From Zarea fungicola (taxonomy: Eukaryota; Ascomycota; Sordariomycetes; Hypocreales; Cordycipitaceae): DNA of 64,000 nt. Positions 51,401 to 62,849 of this stretch are shown here, in pieces. The stretch is taken from the NCBI GenBank assembly GCA_900169235.1, contig FWCC01000181.1:62001-126000 (forward strand). Direction: 5' to 3'. The notes below the pieces were generated by a model that did no database searches, had not been told where the DNA came from, and worked only from the letters and a program-made list of their open reading frames with translations. Made by a program: the position numbers and the translations under genes. The first letter of the stretch is position 1. Each line of letters starts with the position of its first letter.

Positions 51401-51734
51401 CCCAACTGCACCTACTGGAGCCGCCAACCCCGTTATCCCCGGTTTCGACCAGTTTATGCTGGACCGTTTCCATACTGCATGCTGGGAGGTGTTGCAAAAC
51501 CCTGGCTTCCGCCCTGGCCAAGACGCCCAGACAAAGCAGATTCTGGTGGAAATAGCCAGTCTGGAGCAGGTCATCTATACCAAGACTGGCGACGCCTTTA
51601 TCCAGAACCTACAGAATGGAATATTCCCCAGTCTGGGCATAAACGGAGACGACTTCTTGCGGTCACTTACTACGTCGACTGATAAGAAGCAGTTTCCTTC
51701 ATATCTCCAAGGTCTCCTTAAGAGCCGTCAGTAA
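48458..51734 (+). CDS. LOS1: Exportin-T (tRNA nuclear export receptor LOS1)
   Basis: Karyopherin that carries mature tRNA out of the nucleus with Ran-GTP. Three exons, 48458-48469, 48627-50172 and 50221-51734, give 1023 aa, normal for the family. The first coding exon is only 12 nt (Met-Glu-Ala-Glu). The 157-nt intron starts GTACGA and ends ACAG, and joins in frame to IESVVDILSNP. The second intron is 48 nt (GTATGT..GCAG, branch TCTGAC) and splits a Gly codon, restoring ESGIASFSHPAIL. The N-terminal part carries the importin-beta/Xpo1-like fold, seen in blocks such as QAFEYLGQLR and TLTYLFVFLYQNGW. The rest is helical HEAT-repeat-like. No coding-frame ATG precedes the one at 48458 closely, and its product matches the expected exportin-T N-terminus. 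Confidence 0.92.
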
Positions 51735-52947
51735 AAGCGAGGGTTTGCCTGCATGAAAACGTAAGGGGGACGAAGCAGAATTAGAGAACCATGCATGCAG
51801 AGTACACAAAGAAAAAGAATGGCGGAGAGGAGAGAAGAAGGAACTTTGGCATGAGAATTGATGGGAAACGATGGGAATTTCTTTTTACACAAGTTTTAAT
51901 CATTGGAGTTGTGGACAGGGCCAAAGATGAACATAGATAAATTCAAAGATATAAAAACAATACCCCGAAAAGAAGGAACTTGCGCAGAAAATTTTGTATA
52001 AACACGACATGGCCATGAGAATATGAAAGTGATGTGCTCGAGTATCTGATGTACAGGAAATGAAACATATTACACACAAACAAACATGAGTATTTTAGTA
52101 TTTATGCGTTGGTCTGTCCCATATATTGTCCCTATCGGTTGGCCTAAAAGGTTCACTAAATGAAGAGGCGTAATACGACTGGTAGTGAGCAGTGCTGCAA
52201 CCCGAGAGCTGTTTAATCAGTCGTCGTCCATCCATCCACTTATGCTGTGCAGTCAAGAAGCTAGATTGTCCATACGCACAGTGATGGAATTCAAACGTGC
52301 AGAAAGCCGATACTGTATTTTATTAATACCAAGTGGTAGGAAATTGGCAGAATTAAGAATCTTAAAAATGAAATTAAGGGAACTAGCAGAAGTAAGGAGA
52401 TAAGAAAATGAAGAAGATTAAGAAGATTAAGAGAATTAAATAATTTAAAAGAAAAGTACGAGTGCATTCCATATATTATTATACAGCGGCAAATCCTACT
52501 CCCAAACTCGATTAAAACAGCACATATCGCTGTGTAGGACCTCACCAAAAACAAGCAAGCCGAAGCTTTCACCAAAGTCAAGGAAACCTTTATCCAGGCA
52601 CTGATTAACATATTGCTGCCAAGGCACCTTTAAAAAAACAAACGCTGTAGAGGATCAAGCTTGCCCACTTCCAATCCAATCCCGAATCCAAATCCAAATC
52701 CAAATCCAACTCCAAGACACGCTTTATCCAAAAATACATAATAATACAGGATATCGTAAAAATAAAAAGTTTCCAACTCCACCCATATCAAAGAGACACC
52801 AACCATGCCAGGGACCTAGAAGGCATATGTTGAATGCTAGGGATATCCGGCCACGGCTGGGTATTGCTTGATCTTTTTAAGTCTCTGTGTTCGAGTGGTT
52901 ACCTAGCACCCTTGTCCTTACAAACCAGGACAAGATGTATTCAACGC
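51735..52947. other. Convergent spacer with AT-rich relic
   Basis: This lies between the 3' ends of LOS1 and the repeat-protein gene. The segment 52300-52480 is clearly AT-rich. A frame from 52445 to 52633 is open apart from one internal TAG at 52535 and looks weakly protein-like. A TCCAAA microsatellite lies at about 52670-52715. A 7-bp inverted repeat (CTTGTCC..GGACAAG) at 52911-52934 lies just past the stop of the minus-strand gene and may act in 3' end structure. Confidence 0.45.
52670..52715. repeat. TCCAAA-type microsatellite
   Basis: Imperfect tandem copies of tccaaa, with variants tccaat and tccaac, lie in the spacer downstream of the repeat-protein gene. Confidence 0.8.
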
Positions 52948-54786
52948 TTAGGCTGCTGTGTTAGCCACCGCTGCCGCCTTTCTCTCTGCCAAACGCTCCT
53001 TTGCGACAATTGCCTTTTCCCGCTTTTCCAAATACATCTTCTCACGATCAAGAGCCGCTCCAATGTCCAATCTTTCCAAGCGCTCTGTCGTCGTTTGGGG
53101 TGGTTTCTTCAAGGCGTTCATGAATCTCGTTGCGGCCGCCAACTTGTTCTTGTCCCGGAGCTGACGGTCCCGGTCCGTGGTGACCTCAAGATCATCGTTA
53201 TGGATGGCAAAGATCCTGAACATCCAATCATGTAGCTTGGTAACAGGATAAATCACCGCAGAGGTCGGGTGTCCTCCAGAGGAGAGCTTTTGGGCCCGCC
53301 AGAGCTGGTCCCAGGGCCGCGGCTGCAAGAGTTTGCGTTGGGGCTTCTTGGGGCTTGCATCCCCCCGCCCAGGATTGACGTGGGCAAACCCCTGGATAGC
53401 CGAGTTTGGCTGTTGGCCACCAAGGGAGGTCTGTGGCACCAGTGGGACCTGCCACGGAAGGTTGACGTTGCCGAATGGCTGGTTGTTCAAACCTGTCTGT
53501 GGGTTGCCCGGAGGGAAGCTGGCGTAACTAGAGGGCTGGTTGATCAGGCCAGTCTGTGAGTTGTCCTGGGTAAAGCTGACGTAATTGGAGAGCTGGTTGA
53601 TCAAGCCAGTCTGTGAGTTGCCCTGGGGAAAGTTGATGTAATGGAAGGGCTGGTTGATCAGGCCAGTATGTGAGTTGTCCTGGGTAAAACTGACGTAATT
53701 GGAGAGCTGGTTGATCAAGCCAGTCTGTGAGTTGCCCTGGGGAAAGTTGATGTAATGGAAGGGCTGGTTGATCAGGCCAGCCTGTGAGTTGTCCTGGGGA
53801 AAGCTGACATAATTGGAGAGCTGGTTGATCAGGCCAGTCTGTGGGTTGTCCATAGAGTTATGCGACTCTGGGGGTACCTGGCCATAAAATTCGACGTTGT
53901 CAATAGCCTGATTGATCAGGCCTGTCTGTGGATTGCCCGTAAAATTCTGCGAAGCTTGGGACGCCGGCGCATAAAAGTTGACGTTACCGATGGACTGGTT
54001 AATTAGGCCAGCCTGTGGGTTACGCATAATAGTTTGTGATACTGGGGGTGCCCGCCCATAAAAGTTGATATCACCGAGGGACTGGTTGATCAAGCCTGCC
54101 TGTGAGTTGCCCGCAAAGGTATGTGACTCTGTGGATGCCTGCCCGGCGGTGCTGTTGGCGTTGAGAGGCTGCTCATTCAAACCACACTGAGGCGTGTCAT
54201 TGCCAGAGGTTTGTGGCATCAGGTGCCTCAGAGGCGACTGCCCAGAAGAGCTGTTAGTGAAGGAAAACTTCGGAGGGAGGTCAGCCATCTCCTGTTCGTC
54301 AGTAGAGCCTGATACAGGAATCTGTAGTGCCAAAGGTGACTGCTCAGAAGAATCATTAGTGAGAGAGGGTGGCTGCTCGGAAGGGCTTTCATTGACGCAA
54401 TTCTCTTCGAGAAAAAGGAGCCTGTCCTGCTCGCCAGCATGATCTACCTCAAGATGCTGTGGTGTTGCAGGCAGCTGCTCAGAAAGAATGTTGGTGTCGT
54501 GGGCCTGTTCAAGGGGGCACGCGGCTTCTTCCGCCTGCTCAGAAGAGCCTTTATTGGCGTGAACACGTTGAAGGAGGAGAATCATTTTCTCCTCTGTCAT
54601 CTGATCTTCCACAGAGGTGGCCTGCACCACTGTAGACACTTGCTCAAAGAAGTCTGTAATATCACTGTCCATGTCAAGGCTCTCGGCGGAAGGCATGTTG
54701 ACGTTCTGTACCTGTTGGTACATTTGCTGATCATCACATTCAGAGGCTAGTGGTTCATAGAACTCGGACTCGTTGTTGCCCTCCAT
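52948..54786 (-). CDS. Unrecognised tandem-repeat protein
   Basis: Single-exon open frame of 612 aa from the ATG at 54786; the frame upstream opens only at a TTG. No family is recognised. Residues 1-197 are acidic and Ser/Gln/Pro-rich with recurring SEQ and SPL motifs. Residues 198-457 are 11 repeat units built on a core GLINQ: one degenerate 29-aa unit, three 29-aa units, six 19-aa units and one 30-aa unit. Residues about 490-612 form a more globular, Trp-containing segment (PWDQLWRAQ, then KLHDWMFRIF). A charged Arg/Lys/Glu/Ala helix that could be a coiled coil follows. No signal peptide or membrane helix is seen. Length, intact frame and a non-repetitive C-terminal domain argue for a real gene. 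Function is unknown. Confidence 0.65.
   Translation of the reverse strand: MEGNNESEFYEPLASECDDQQMYQQVQNVNMPSAESLDMDSDITDFFEQVSTVVQATSVEDQMTEEKMILLLQRVHANKGSSEQAEEAACPLEQAHDTNILSEQLPATPQHLEVDHAGEQDRLLFLEENCVNESPSEQPPSLTNDSSEQSPLALQIPVSGSTDEQEMADLPPKFSFTNSSSGQSPLRHLMPQTSGNDTPQCGLNEQPLNANSTAGQASTESHTFAGNSQAGLINQSLGDINFYGRAPPVSQTIMRNPQAGLINQSIGNVNFYAPASQASQNFTGNPQTGLINQAIDNVEFYGQVPPESHNSMDNPQTGLINQLSNYVSFPQDNSQAGLINQPFHYINFPQGNSQTGLINQLSNYVSFTQDNSHTGLINQPFHYINFPQGNSQTGLINQLSNYVSFTQDNSQTGLINQPSSYASFPPGNPQTGLNNQPFGNVNLPWQVPLVPQTSLGGQQPNSAIQGFAHVNPGRGDASPKKPQRKLLQPRPWDQLWRAQKLSSGGHPTSAVIYPVTKLHDWMFRIFAIHNDDLEVTTDRDRQLRDKNKLAAATRFMNALKKPPQTTTERLERLDIGAALDREKMYLEKREKAIVAKERLAERKAAAVANTAA
53416..54195 (-). 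repeat. Coding tandem repeat array (11 units)
   Basis: In-frame repeats within the unrecognised protein. On the coding strand the order is a degenerate 29-codon unit, three 29-codon units, six 19-codon units and one 30-codon unit. The 19-codon units alternate between two types, making a 38-codon (114-bp) dimer. Dimers at 53560-53673 and 53674-53787 differ at only about two positions, so expansion is recent or homogenised. Confidence 0.92.
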
Positions 54787-57700
54787 GTCGACAGAAAAGT
54801 GGTTGCTATAATTATGCAACTTTTTGTTGTCTGAGATTTGTTAATACAACTATCTTTAGAAAAGAAGCATGAAATGGGAGACAATATGTTTCGGCTTACG
54901 TGAATTTCCTTCTAGAGGAGGATGTGGAAAGAAAGGTCTGTTATACCAAACAGTATTGCCAAAGGTGTTGAGGTTTGTAGTTTGATGGGTTGGGGAACAA
55001 GTGTTATCAGAGGACTTGAAGGCAAGTTAAGATCTTTGAAGAGATTGAGTAGCAAGAACAGAGAGTAATGCAGAGCAATTGATAATTTTGCGACCGAATG
55101 TCTGGGTTCTTAGAATAGAGAGTGATGTATAGGAAGGAAAAAATAATTGACAAGAGTCCGGGGGAAGCGACGAGTTTTATTCGAATGTTAAGGTTTCGGC
55201 TATTACAGATTATTTTCTCAATTTCTTCAATTGCACCTTGCTATTTAATATGAAGGCGAATCCTCTCACAAGGGCCTTCATGACGCTGTGGCAAAACTCA
55301 TGCGAGGAATCAAAACGAGGTTGTGGCGGAGAGGAGGCCTCAGAAGTTGGGACATGAGTCTCTCCACCACACGCCACTGGGCGGAAGTTACTACTCTCTT
55401 TTTACATATGATACTCTCCCGTATTTGTCTTAATAAAATGGCAGGAGCTCTGGAGAAATTGACACCTGTAGCCAAGAATATGACCTTGTAACATCAATGA
55501 TCCCGGTCTAGTTTTCTCGACAGCTACATCTATTGTACCCATTAATATTAGCAATTTATAACCACAATCCACCACTCTATGTACTTTATGAGTGCTAATA
55601 TGCTGTATTTTCCCGATTCACGCCCAAAAATGCCACCTTCGGGCCTCAGCGTAGACGTGAAGTTCGTTACCTACGCCCAGAGCCTATTTTCTGGGACACC
55701 GTAGTTTTCGTTCCACCAGAACAATCTGTGAAACAGATTTTTGCTCTTCTTCTAAAGTCAAGTTCATGGTTATGAAAGTACAGTTACACACAAGAAAAGC
55801 ATATCGTGACTTGTGGAGGCGGTCTTGAGTACGGACGTGGCGGTTCAGGGCAAGGTGCTTTACATTTCAGTCACAAAGAGAGAAAAAAGTACACCCCATG
55901 GGGATGAGAAAGAAACCCGGCCTAAAAATTTCAGGCCCAGATTATGCGAAAGAAAAAAATCTTCCTACGGCCTGCCCACGAGGCGTAGAGAGGGCGGTTC
56001 TGGACGAGGCCAGTGCGGATTGCATGAAGCGAAGAAGTACATGAGAATCCATCATGTGAGCCACCAAGCCAAATTCAAGAAAGAAGAATATGTGAAAAAA
56101 AAGAGGCCATCTGATGGCTTTCTTCACTCCTCCGCAAGGCTTACAAGACCGCATGGTTGCGTGGTTGTTGTCTGCATTGTATATGCCGCAGGTACTTCTG
56201 GACATAGCTACTACGACCAACAGCCGTTTGACTTGATTCCAACGTCTTCAACTACTGTGAAATCATACCATGTCAACAAAACTCTTTTTCCAAGTTGAGG
56301 CATGAAAAGTGCACGAATGGGTTAACATCATCTAGGACCAGGTACATCTTCGACTTCATCGGGAAAATTGCAGGACTTGCTCAGCCCAAACGCCAAAAAA
56401 AAAAGAGTTGATGAGGAGAACAAAAAGTTCATTCGAGGTCAAAATTAACTTTGTGGCGTTTCCGAGGGTCTGGGGTCGCCAGGGGAAGTCGGCAAGCCAC
56501 TCCCCGCAAAACTCAATTTCTTTTTTCCCCCAACAGACATTTTTCATTTTCACTCAAAACGCTACTTCTTTCGCCCTGGCTAAAGCTCCTCACTAGATCC
56601 TCCCTCACTGGCAAAAAAAAAAATTAAAAAATAAAAAACTCTCATGTTGGTTTTCTTTCCCGGCTTTCAAGGGCAAACCAGGATATATAGTTCGTTGTAA
56701 TGTAAAGACACTCTATTAGCTAAAGCCAATTTTAATCCCAATTATCAATTTCATTCTTTTTACAGGGGAAAATACGATATCTGAAGAGAGAAATCCATTT
56801 CATTTAAAATAACCATGACGACAGCATTTCTTCTTGCCGACTGCGCGGGAATTCTGTGAGCAAACTCTGTTTTAAAGCAAGCGAATCCCGCAGGATGAGG
56901 ATGGGGCTGCGACGGGATGGCCACAATACATCGTGGACGCCTCATTTTTTTGTTCATGAAAATTCTGACTACGCCGCCTGCCGTAGACATCACTCACGAA
57001 CAGAAGGTGTCATTGTGTCTACACTCTTCCTCTACTTTCTAGAAGCTCTCCGGAGGAATAAAGACGCAGATGTATATTACTGTGCCTGGATATAGGTTGC
57101 CTTGTTTCGGTATGACGTATTGGCTTGATTTCTTTTTTTTTTTTTTTTTGGAAATATGTCGTGGTTCTGCACATCAATATGTGCCCTCTTGAAAAGAGTT
57201 TTTCTTGGCAGATATCAACTTTGGATTGATAATTTGAAAAAAATTCATCGTTTTGCAACATTGCATTTTGGTGTTGAAAACATTCTAACCCAAGACATCT
57301 AGACTGATGAGGACGGTTTGGCCAGGGGGCTGGAATCCACTGGTAAGCAAAGTATACTACTCAAACGCAACTAATTGATGGCCGGGAAAGATACAGGGAA
57401 ACCAGTGGAATAATAGCTAGACTGGCGTCCATATTGGGCGTAGCATTTTCCAGGAAGACCGGGCCGTTTGATGGATATACAGCGGAAGTGAGCCCCCAGG
57501 CAATGCCGTAGACAATGGAGTGAAGCCGCATAGGGAACGTGACGAGGAAAAGGCGTACCCATCGTGGTCAGCCACATATTACTGAGCTTGGGAAATACTG
57601 AAGGCATGCATTGCTCTTACCATTGGCCTACAGAAGAGAAGAAGTTCTTCTTTAGGCACTCTCGTCTTTCCTTTGCGTAGTACTCAACAGCACTTCTAGA

Positions 57701-58088
57701 TAGGTATAATCCGGCTTAGTGTATAATGAATAATAATATTCTAACCCAAACGCATGTGCATACTGTATTATGGCTGCTAAGAAAGAAGATGCTATGCGGG
57801 AACCATCTTATACTGGTCTGGTAGGAGCTCAACTAGCCAAGACTCATGGCAGTAAAAGGAATCAACATGCTTTTGAGGTTATCATGACAAGGGCATCGTT
57901 TTCCATCATAGTGATGACAAAAAAGAAAATGTACAATAATACGTTAAGAAGAATTCTTGGTAATTTTCCTCCATGCACAAACCATGTACGTTTTGTTTTG
58001 CTTGCTGTAACCAAAAGAAAGGACACGGGTATATGGCTGGGCATAAGAATATTACTAGGGCAGAGAAACGAACAAGAAACGCGAAACC
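54787..58088. other. Spacer between repeat-protein gene and YPP1
   Basis: About 3.3 kb holding the promoter of the repeat-protein gene on the left and the YPP1 3' flank on the right. A 17-base T run lies at 57133-57149. The frame at 55813-56298 begins at GTG and is low-complexity. The ATG frame at 57770-58267 runs antisense into YPP1 coding sequence. Neither is supported as a gene. Confidence 0.5.
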
Positions 58089-61000
58089 TTAGACGATGTA
58101 ACCACCGCCAGAAATGTTTCGCCAACTGCGCACACCGCTCGCCTCTTCCAGCTCGACACACCACCACAGGGCATCCTTGGCCTTGTCCGGCTGCCCGCTC
58201 TCCTCGTAGGCGCGGGCGAGGTAGAACCAGGCCTCGGAGGAGTCCCAAGCGGTGCCCAGCCTGGTGAGGCCCGAGAGGAGAGTGTAAGCGCGGTCGCGAG
58301 CGGCGAGACGATCAGAGAGCGGCAGGCTTGTCGTCTTGTACGCAGCAGGCAGGCTGTCGCTACCGCTTCGGAACCGGCGGTTGAGGACAGCAGTTGGTTT
58401 CGCGCCAGGAGCAAGGATTGTCTCATCCTCTGCCGCAGCCGGAGACGGGCCGAGGCCAAGAGCCAGAGAAGGGAGAGTACTTGCGGCGGCCAGTGCAACC
58501 TTGCGCTCGTGCTCATAGAGAGCGACGCTCGCTGGATCAGAGGCAATCTCATCGTTTTCCAGGGCGGGAATCGTGGGTGCGGGAAGCAGTTGCTCGCTAT
58601 AAATGTCCAGCAGAATGTTGGACAGACCTATGGTTGCTCCGGGGTGGTCCGGGTCGTGTATTAGTGCGTTTTCAAAGTCCCCGCGAGCTTCGAAGGGCGT
58701 GTCTCTGGCCAAGGCAAGCAGTCCATGCTAAGTTGAGTCAGCAAGCGAGAAAAAAAAGGATTATGGTACAGCCAAATCTAAAACAATATGGTTAAACGTA
58801 CCTCAGAGCAAACATCACCCCACAGGGCGTCGATACTCTTCTTCTCGGCCCAGACAGCAGAATTTGTGGCCCCATTAGTAGCAGGGTCACGAGCAGCCTC
58901 TGTCTGTAGGACTACCACAAGCTTCTGAGCTTCTGTAATAGCTGCCCTGCACTCATCCAGCATGTTTGCACGGCGATAGAAGCCCGCAATCATAGTCCAA
59001 ACCTTGATCAGAATGGCAGTATGTCTGGTCCGCTCCTTGCCTTCAGAAAACTGCACCAGAGGCAGCAGATATGAGGGAGCATGCGTCATGTCCAACGACA
59101 GCTCTGAAAATTCTGTACCTTTGGAAATGATGGAGCCATGGGAGTTGATGGAAGAGACGGTCTTTTCGCGGGTAATGAATGAAGATGCCATGGTGACGGG
59201 AGGACCTTTGGCTAACGGAGAAGGTGAATCTGTCTGGCTAGCCTCAGTGCTGGGCGTGAAGAAGGGTTCCGTGCCGGTATGGCTATTTTGATGTGACAAG
59301 GCTCCATTCGTCGACGTCTTTCCACTACTTTGGCTGCGGTTTCTCTTCTTAAGACTGTTACGTCGGGGAGGGTCCGAGGGACCTGTGCTGGCACGACGGG
59401 AAGTCGGTGGTCTCGGCGTCTCATCCGTGACCTGGATGGATGGAGCGACTGTTTTCGATGTAAGCGGCCGGATAGGGAGCGTGGTTCCCCTATCTCCGGC
59501 AGTTTCGTCCGACTGTCTCGGAAACGCCTGTGATCTCTCCTTGGAACCGAAGATGCTGCCACGGATGCTGCTACGACCCGAGGCTGTCTTTGGTGGAGCG
59601 TTGGATTGCGTTGGCAGGTTGGGCTGAGTCGATATGTTGCCAAATAGACGATTAAAGAGAGATAGTAATTCATAACTGGCATTGACAGCAGCATTAGGCC
59701 CCTCCTGTAGCTCGACGAGTGTCAGTTGCGTCATCTTGACCTCCAGCAAAGCCTCCTTCTCAAAGTCATCCATCTCATCTACTAGCCCACCTTGCACATC
59801 TACTGTGACACTCTTGGCCTCGGCTTCATTGAGATGTTCACTCTTGAAGCTTTCCGACTTGCCAAACAGGATGGAAGGGTCTTTGAATTGCTCAACAGCG
59901 CCGTCACAAGCCCGGTTGGCCATGGCATAGTCCTGGCGAGCACTCAGAAGCAATGCTAGAAGATGCCACATCGGTATAAGAGATCTTTCCAGCCAGAACG
60001 GCCCGCTATAGAGCTCATCAAAGGCACTGTTTTCATCACGCTTTGTCGACATGAGCGTTGCGCGAACAATCTCAAGAGCTGTAGAGAGTTCTTTTCGTTC
60101 AGCCAAGAGCACGGCTAAAGCGAAAATGCTTCGGGTGTCTTTAGAACGGCCGTATTCGGAAGATAAGGACTTTCGCAAACATCGGATCGCCATATTCTGA
60201 ATCTCTGGTCTAGAGGCGGCCTCGTATGTTGTGCGAGACCAATGTGCATGAGATAACCCAATGGCCTGCCAAGCCAAGGCAATTACACGAGGTGGGACGT
60301 AGGTACTTGTTTCATTGCCAGGTTGGATCTGAAGCAGCTTAGCGAGCCAGTCCTCTAACTCGGCAGCAAGTTGGCGGGCTTTTTCGGCAGATTTATGGTG
60401 ACCATAGAGGCACAAGGTCATGATGGCCTGGGACATGGTCTCCAAAACCGTAGCATCGCTGTCTAGGCTGGGTTCGATAATGCCCGTTTTGGCGACCCGA
60501 GCCTTGCCTTTATTGACGATTTCGAGATACGAGTCAAGAGCTTTAAATGCGAGATCAAACTCCGCAAGAGAGACGTGGACGCTGAAGAGCGATCGCAGAA
60601 TGAGGGTAGAGTGGTATGTTATTGTCGCAGCGCTGTACAGTGTCCCAAGAACACCACGACTGATGGCAGTACGACCACCCGGACCAAGATATCTCTCACT
60701 CCATCCACGGCCGCATATGATGGCCCAATTGTCCATGACCTGCTTGATAAACTGTTCCACCTCAGCTCGCTGCTCATCAGCACGGGGGAACGACGTCTCG
60801 TAGAGTAGCAGCTTTTCGTATGAGGCCTCGACCCTCTTGAGTTCCATTCTCAGTTGCGTTCGAACGGGTGTGTCTGCAGAGACGTTGCCAAAGTTGGCGG
60901 CAGGGAATCCTTCGTCATTGAGAAGGTACCTGGAGAGTCCTTGGTAGTATTCGCTCCAGATGGCTCGTCGAGGCACTGACGTGGCGGAGCCTTTGAAGCC

Positions 61001-61861
61001 GAAACCACCAGCGACGGGGGCCGACATGGCTTCCCAGTATCGAGCCCAGGCGCGGAAGCAAGAAGTCAAGTTTTGCTGGTCAAAGTTGGCATCCCCTTGA
61101 CGAATGGATTCACTAGTCATCATACAGTATTCTGTCAGGTAGAGCTCCGACCAGTATTTGAGTTGAGAGTGAACAGGCTGGCCACTCCAAACACGATCGA
61201 GGGACGCCAGGCCGGATTCAAAAGCGGCGATGGCTTCTTGGCGCTGGTTGTCGCGCATGAAGCAATTGGCTGTAAGATAGACAGACTTCATGGCACAGAC
61301 ACTGGTCCACTCGGTGAGGGATTGGCGACCATCCTGGCCGGCTTCGGCGAGACTATTGGGGAGATGGTTGAGCGCGAGAGCGTATTCAGCGACAACCCAG
61401 TACATCCAGCCAATACAAACGCGGGCTTGGAATGCATCTTGCTGGTTGGTGGTCTCACCATCGATAGCAGCTTTTAGCTTCGGTATTGTGGTGTCGACAT
61501 TGAGCTTCTCGAAGATGGCAGCTATGGACGGGCGCTCGGAGCCGCCTGTTGTTGCGTTGGAGATGGCGCATTCAGTCTCGGCGGTGAGAGTGAGGCCTGG
61601 AAGAGGACCACGTCAGTACAATGCCTGGTGCAGTCAATTCGAAACCGGGGAGTGGCTTACATTCACGCTGTGGAGCGTGCTTGCGCACTTTGCGAACAAG
61701 TTCAGGGACCGCGACCCAGTCACCTCGACAACGGGCATTATCGAGCTGCTCGATGTAGTTGGCGGCTTTGGTCTATTGGGTGGTAACGAGGCGAGTTAGT
61801 TTCCGGAATGGTGCAGTTCAAGTCGCGTCAGGGAAGAATATCGAGGCCAACATACCGTCAT
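58089..61861 (-). CDS. YPP1: YPP1, TPR scaffold of the Stt4 PI4-kinase complex
   Basis: Counterpart of yeast Ypp1 and animal TTC7, which with Efr3 holds the PI 4-kinase Stt4 at the plasma membrane; it was first described as a cargo-transport protein. Four exons: 61861-61856, 61772-61661, 61596-58802 and 58727-58089, giving 1183 aa. The first exon is only 6 nt (Met-Thr). Introns of 83, 64 and 74 nt have donors GTATGT, GTAAGC and GTACGT, and all joins keep frame: Thr-Thr-Lys, a split Cys codon before LTLTAETE, and CSE before HGLLAL. The body is helical. TPR-like units are clear near the C-terminus (ALIHDPDHPGATIGL and AWFYLARAYEESG). A Ser/Thr-rich, poorly ordered insert lies at about 720-860. 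Length suits fungal members. Confidence 0.88.
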
Positions 61862-62849
61862 GGCTGCGCAGAAGCTCGACGCAAGAGACGTAGACGCGCA
61901 ACGCAGCTGTGCTCTTCCTTGAGGTCAGGAGAAGGTTAGCTTGAGAGTGACGATGGTGCTTTGGTGGGTAGTGGGTCGTCAGGGGTGCTTGGGCAATGAG
62001 AGCAAGGACACCAAGGGCAGAGCGAGCAAGAGCTGCGGGCTAGTACATTGCACGCTGAAAATTGACACAAAGGCTGAAAACAAAAAGAGGAATATATACA
62101 GCCAAAAGCGAGTTTGATAAAAGCAATTACGCAGAATGAGCCGAGTAAAAGTGTACTCCGTACGAAAGAAAGTAAGAGGCGGAGCCGGGGTGACTTGAGG
62201 GGTCGCGGAAGCAAGCCAGGTCCGTAACTGTAGCGAGCCTCGGTACCTAAAAAATGTGCTAAAAAGGAGGTGCTAGGTCGCCTTTTGGCCAGTTCTAAGT
62301 ATCTTACAGCGCCTGTTCTTGGTTGTACTGCTACTGAAATCATATGGCCAATCAATCAATCACCACCACCTGACCCCACACGTAGCCTTGCAACCAGGCA
62401 CAGTATTTACAGCACTAAACCCACCAAGATAGCCTACCCAACAGCACAGATCGTCGCCTGTAAACATCCACAAAGGACAAAAGGTTCCAAGCACCTGTGG
62501 CACAAGTTTGGTGGGCCGTTACTCCAAGCTACCAGCCTCGCCGCTGGTTAGAGGTGAAAAAAAAAAAAAAAAAATCATCGCCGGCCTATCTACAATTATC
62601 CAGCCAAAGACTTTCAGCCGTGTTTCTGCATCTTTACCAGAAGTGATCCGCTTTGGCGTTGTTTCTGCCATCCAATTGGTCTCGTTCCTTTCCGCTCCGT
62701 CTCATTTTTTCTCGGCTCGAATCCTAATTCTTTCCCTTTGCGTTCGCTGCGGAAAGTGTTGGACTTCGGCCGAAGTGGCTTTTGACATCTGATAATCAAC
62801 CTTCACCGGCAACCCACCACATTACACTCACAGATTCGTGCCAGTTTCA
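61862..62849. promoter_or_regulatory. Divergent promoter region of YPP1 and RIX1
   Basis: About 1 kb shared by two genes transcribed away from each other. It contains GTACTCCGTAC at 62153-62163 and an 18-base A run at 62557-62574. No coding frame is supported. Transcription starts are not visible, but the T- and C-rich DNA at 62690-62800 fits a RIX1 leader. Confidence 0.5.
62153..62163 (+). repeat. GTACTCCGTAC motif copy
   Basis: Exact 11-mer copy within the divergent YPP1/RIX1 upstream region. Confidence 0.85.

Noticed and set aside
52834..53235. Plus-strand frame over the end of the repeat-protein gene
   Set aside because: Antisense shadow; the minus-strand frame is far longer and structured.
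55813..56298. 161-codon frame in the spacer
   Set aside because: It begins at GTG, is Lys/Arg-rich low-complexity in part, and has no homology I recognise.
57770..58267. 165-codon ATG frame overlapping the YPP1 end
   Set aside because: Its C-terminal third is the antisense of YPP1 coding sequence and the product becomes Arg/Pro-rich there.
62500..62574. Poly-A run suggesting a retroposed SINE-like element
   Set aside because: No tRNA-like A and B boxes in the right order and no flanking target duplication were found.
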